DNA from: Maribacter aquivivus
GTDB taxonomy: Bacteria > Bacteroidota > Bacteroidia > Flavobacteriales > Flavobacteriaceae
DNA length: 64,000 nt
Direction of reading: 5' to 3'
NCBI RefSeq assembly: GCF_900142175.1
Contig: NZ_FQZX01000001.1
Coordinates: 992,001 to 1,056,000 of the forward strand
Below are positions 62,104 through 64,000 of this stretch, in pieces. Numbering within the stretch: position 1 is the stretch's first letter; each line of letters opens with the position of its first letter. Made by a program: the position numbers and the translations under genes. The notes beneath the pieces were generated by a model. The model made no database searches, was not told the DNA's origin, and saw only the letters and a program-made list of their open reading frames with translations.

Positions 62104-62171
62104 ACACACAACGTATTGTGTATGGTGCGTATACCGAAGGGTATGCACTATGCACCATGTTAGCCAACGTT
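62104..62171. repeat. attC-like imperfect hairpin between the RloC and OLD-like genes
   Basis: ATGGTGCGTATACC (62122-62135) pairs with GGTAT and ATGCACCAT (62140-62158) across a small loop, with five unpaired bases. Outer boxes are ACACAACGT (62106-62114) and GTTAGCCAACGTT (62159-62171), the latter supplying the stop codon of the OLD-like gene. Paired inner arms, an unpaired middle and short outer boxes ending AAC / GTT recall integron attC sites, although the core heptamers are not exact. Confidence 0.5.
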
Positions 62172-64000
62172 TATTATTTCTTCCATTAATTTAACCGTAT
62201 CCATATGTATCATTGGATAGCATTTGGCTGAAATTATAGTAAGCTCTTTTTGAAGATCACCTTCATTACGGAATTTTTGTAACGCTATAAAGGCTTCTTT
62301 AAGTTTTACTTCTAGATCATGACCTTGAAAATCGAGATACCATTCTGGAATCATTGCCTTAACTCCACTATAGTATTCAACCTCACGCTTAGCGTCTTTC
62401 TGTTCTTGAGGTACATTAAACTTTTCATAATATGTTTCAAAAAACCAGTCTATAGATTTTTGTAATAAGTCTTGATCTGAACCTAAAGTGTATTCATTAA
62501 ATGAAATGTCTAAACCTATAGAACCCCTAACATTCAGTGCATTCATTTCCATGAACAATATCATTAAATATGCGGGATCATAAACATAATTTTCAATATT
62601 ATAGCGAGAGTTTTCACCATGAACCAAAATGAATTCAGTAGAATTATTTTTTAAGTCCCAGTCGATAACACCGTAACATGTTGCATTGTCGGATTGCCGA
62701 ATTGCATCAACAATATCTTTCACCTGCTGACAATTCCCCTTTCCATATCCGTTTGATATAAAATACAATTTAAATGGATATGATTTCTCTAGGTTTAATC
62801 TATCGAAGATTGTCTGAAAATAATACCTATCAGTTGGACTTTCTACGAATATTTGCTTATGACTTTTGTAATCGATTGAAAGTGTAGGGATGAATCCCGT
62901 TAAAAGTTTAAGCGCATTGTCCTTGTCGATTTTAAACAATTTGGAATCAGGAGTATTTTGCAATTGGTAAATTGATTCTTCAGGGCAAAGCGCTATGGTA
63001 GATGGTGAATGTGTAGTGAAAATCACATTAATTCCTAAACCATTTACAAATGTTCCATTTAAAACATCTATTAATAATTTAGACATTTCCGGATGTAAGT
63101 TGGCATCAGGTTCATCAAGAACAATCATATCAGGGAATTCAAGATTTTCTTTGTAGAACTCACTTGTAAATAGCTTGATTATTAGTCCGATAATTACTTT
63201 TTCTCCTGAAGATAAATGTTGGAATTCAATGCTTTTATCAATAGATGACTTAACCAATTCAATTTTTACGTCTGTATCTATAGAAAATTCTTGACGATTT
63301 ATTCCTCTAAATTGAAACTCAATTCCATGACGTGTTAAAATTGAATTCATTTTCTCCCAAGGTGCTGGGAATTTTTCAATGAAATCATCATCAGAATCTG
63401 AATTATTTTGATCTCCATATTGTTGTTTGTCAAAAAATTGTCTGTTATTTAAATCTCTGCGTTTAGCATAAGTGTAGAATATATATTCTAATTGAGAGCT
63501 AAATAGATGAGTGTTATCAAAGAAAAACTCTGGAATTGGAGCCAAATAAAAATCAGCTTCATTTAATTCCGAGATGTCTTTATTCTTGAATTCAGAGACA
63601 AATTTGGCAACCAATGTGGTTTTGTGTCTTGATAAATACTGTGGTCGAATAAACCTACTGGCAATTTGTTGAATATTTCGTTGGGAATTAAAAAATTGAG
63701 GTTCAAACTCTTTTAACGAATCAGTTAATAGTTTTTCTAATTCGTCTCTCGGCACATCTGTAATCGCCTGAAAAATATCGTTGTTAGGTAGTCTATCAAG
63801 CCTAACGTTTTTATCCATCATCAACTTAAAAAAAAGACGAGAGTTAATCCCTTGTGCTAAAAAGTCATCTACAAATGGTTTTAATTTATTTTTCCAACTT
63901 TGATTATTAAGAATAGTTAAGTTTCTATTTTCAATTCCTTCTACTTGAATTTTATTAATTCCATCTGGAAGAGTAAATGTTAATAATGGGTCAAGTTTAT
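62160..64000 (-). CDS. OLD-like AAA ATPase with TOPRIM-like domain, 5' end outside window
   Basis: The frame is open from the stop codon at 62160 to the window edge, so the gene continues beyond 64000; an apparent start at 63824 (TTG) is internal. The visible 613 residues contain (numbered from that TTG) the signature LSSGEK (204-209), Walker B DMIVLDEPD (232-240), FTTHSPS (269-275), then a TOPRIM-like domain with FVESPTD (Glu328, Asp332) and VIDWD (Asp388, Asp390). Walker A must lie beyond the edge. OLD-family and GajA proteins are ATP-regulated DNA nucleases active in phage defence. It is next to the RloC gene. Confidence 0.8.
   Translation of the reverse strand, partial: KLDPLLTFTLPDGINKIQVEGIENRNLTILNNQSWKNKLKPFVDDFLAQGINSRLFFKLMMDKNVRLDRLPNNDIFQAITDVPRDELEKLLTDSLKEFEPQFFNSQRNIQQIASRFIRPQYLSRHKTTLVAKFVSEFKNKDISELNEADFYLAPIPEFFFDNTHLFSSQLEYIFYTYAKRRDLNNRQFFDKQQYGDQNNSDSDDDFIEKFPAPWEKMNSILTRHGIEFQFRGINRQEFSIDTDVKIELVKSSIDKSIEFQHLSSGEKVIIGLIIKLFTSEFYKENLEFPDMIVLDEPDANLHPEMSKLLIDVLNGTFVNGLGINVIFTTHSPSTIALCPEESIYQLQNTPDSKLFKIDKDNALKLLTGFIPTLSIDYKSHKQIFVESPTDRYYFQTIFDRLNLEKSYPFKLYFISNGYGKGNCQQVKDIVDAIRQSDNATCYGVIDWDLKNNSTEFILVHGENSRYNIENYVYDPAYLMILFMEMNALNVRGSIGLDISFNEYTLGSDQDLLQKSIDWFFETYYEKFNVPQEQKDAKREVEYYSGVKAMIPEWYLDFQGHDLEVKLKEAFIALQKFRNEGDLQKELTIISAKCYPMIHMDTVKLMEEIINVG

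Noticed and set aside
62104..62171. A confirmed integron attC site
   Set aside because: The outer boxes do not match the RYYYAAC / GTTRRRY cores exactly and no integron integrase is in the window, so I report it only as attC-like.
63822..63824. TTG at 63824 as the start of the OLD-like gene
   Set aside because: The same frame stays open for 58 further codons to the window edge, and the ATPase still lacks Walker A, so the real start is outside.

Overview
The window is chromosomal DNA of a flavobacterium (Bacteroidota, family Flavobacteriaceae, most like a marine genus). The evidence is the gene content: the gliding lipoprotein GldH, a subtilase with a type IX secretion tail, a class-B sdhCAB operon, DUF2480, DUF3078 and DUF2721 proteins, an oleate hydratase, A-rich start regions without strong Shine-Dalgarno sites, and several TAnnTTTG-type promoter boxes. 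The DNA is AT-rich throughout. I see no rRNA, no tRNA and no CRISPR array.

From 1 to about 44.8 kb the window is a conserved housekeeping backbone. In order it holds: ricT-gldH-PBP1A; a two-subunit 3-oxoacid CoA-transferase; a GNAT enzyme and a serine hydrolase; an aminotransferase, a DJ-1/PfpI protein and an orphan Vsr-like nuclease; sdhCAB; a cupin, a sortilin-like repeat protein and two overlapping M28 peptidases; a divergent aminopeptidase P with exonuclease III; BrnQ; ThiL; a Tat-exported Gfo/Idh/MocA oxidoreductase; and the iron-sulfur assembly cluster (sufA-B-C-D, then sufS, two lipoproteins, sufE, a SufT-like protein, DUF2480 and DUF3078). HflX, an EEP-family hydrolase, the T9SS subtilase, a DUF3124 lipoprotein and a PolB-like exonuclease follow.

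From about 44.9 kb to the right edge the character changes. Almost every gene is on the minus strand. Most are small secreted, lipoprotein or membrane proteins of unknown role, intergenic gaps are long, and the gaps hold dispersed degenerate repeats. Recognisable genes are a CPBP protease, a membrane LytTR regulator, a SIMPL-domain protein, oleate hydratase, EcsC and a SMI1/KNR4 protein. An IS110/IS1111-type transposase is followed by a structured non-coding stretch that could be its guide RNA. The right end is a probable anti-phage island: a RloC-like anticodon nuclease (ABC ATPase, zinc hook, Arg/Glu/His nuclease triad) and an OLD-like ATPase-TOPRIM protein whose 5' end lies beyond the window.

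The most unusual signal is in the gaps of this accessory region. Several minus-strand genes start next to a related border sequence (CACACAAC followed by a hairpin). Two genes are bracketed by inverted GTTGTGTG copies. The hairpin between RloC and the OLD-like gene has an attC-like architecture and supplies the OLD gene's stop codon. The SMI1 gene is separately flanked by about 100-bp direct repeats. Together these suggest exchange of single-gene cassettes by a mechanism I cannot name from the sequence alone.
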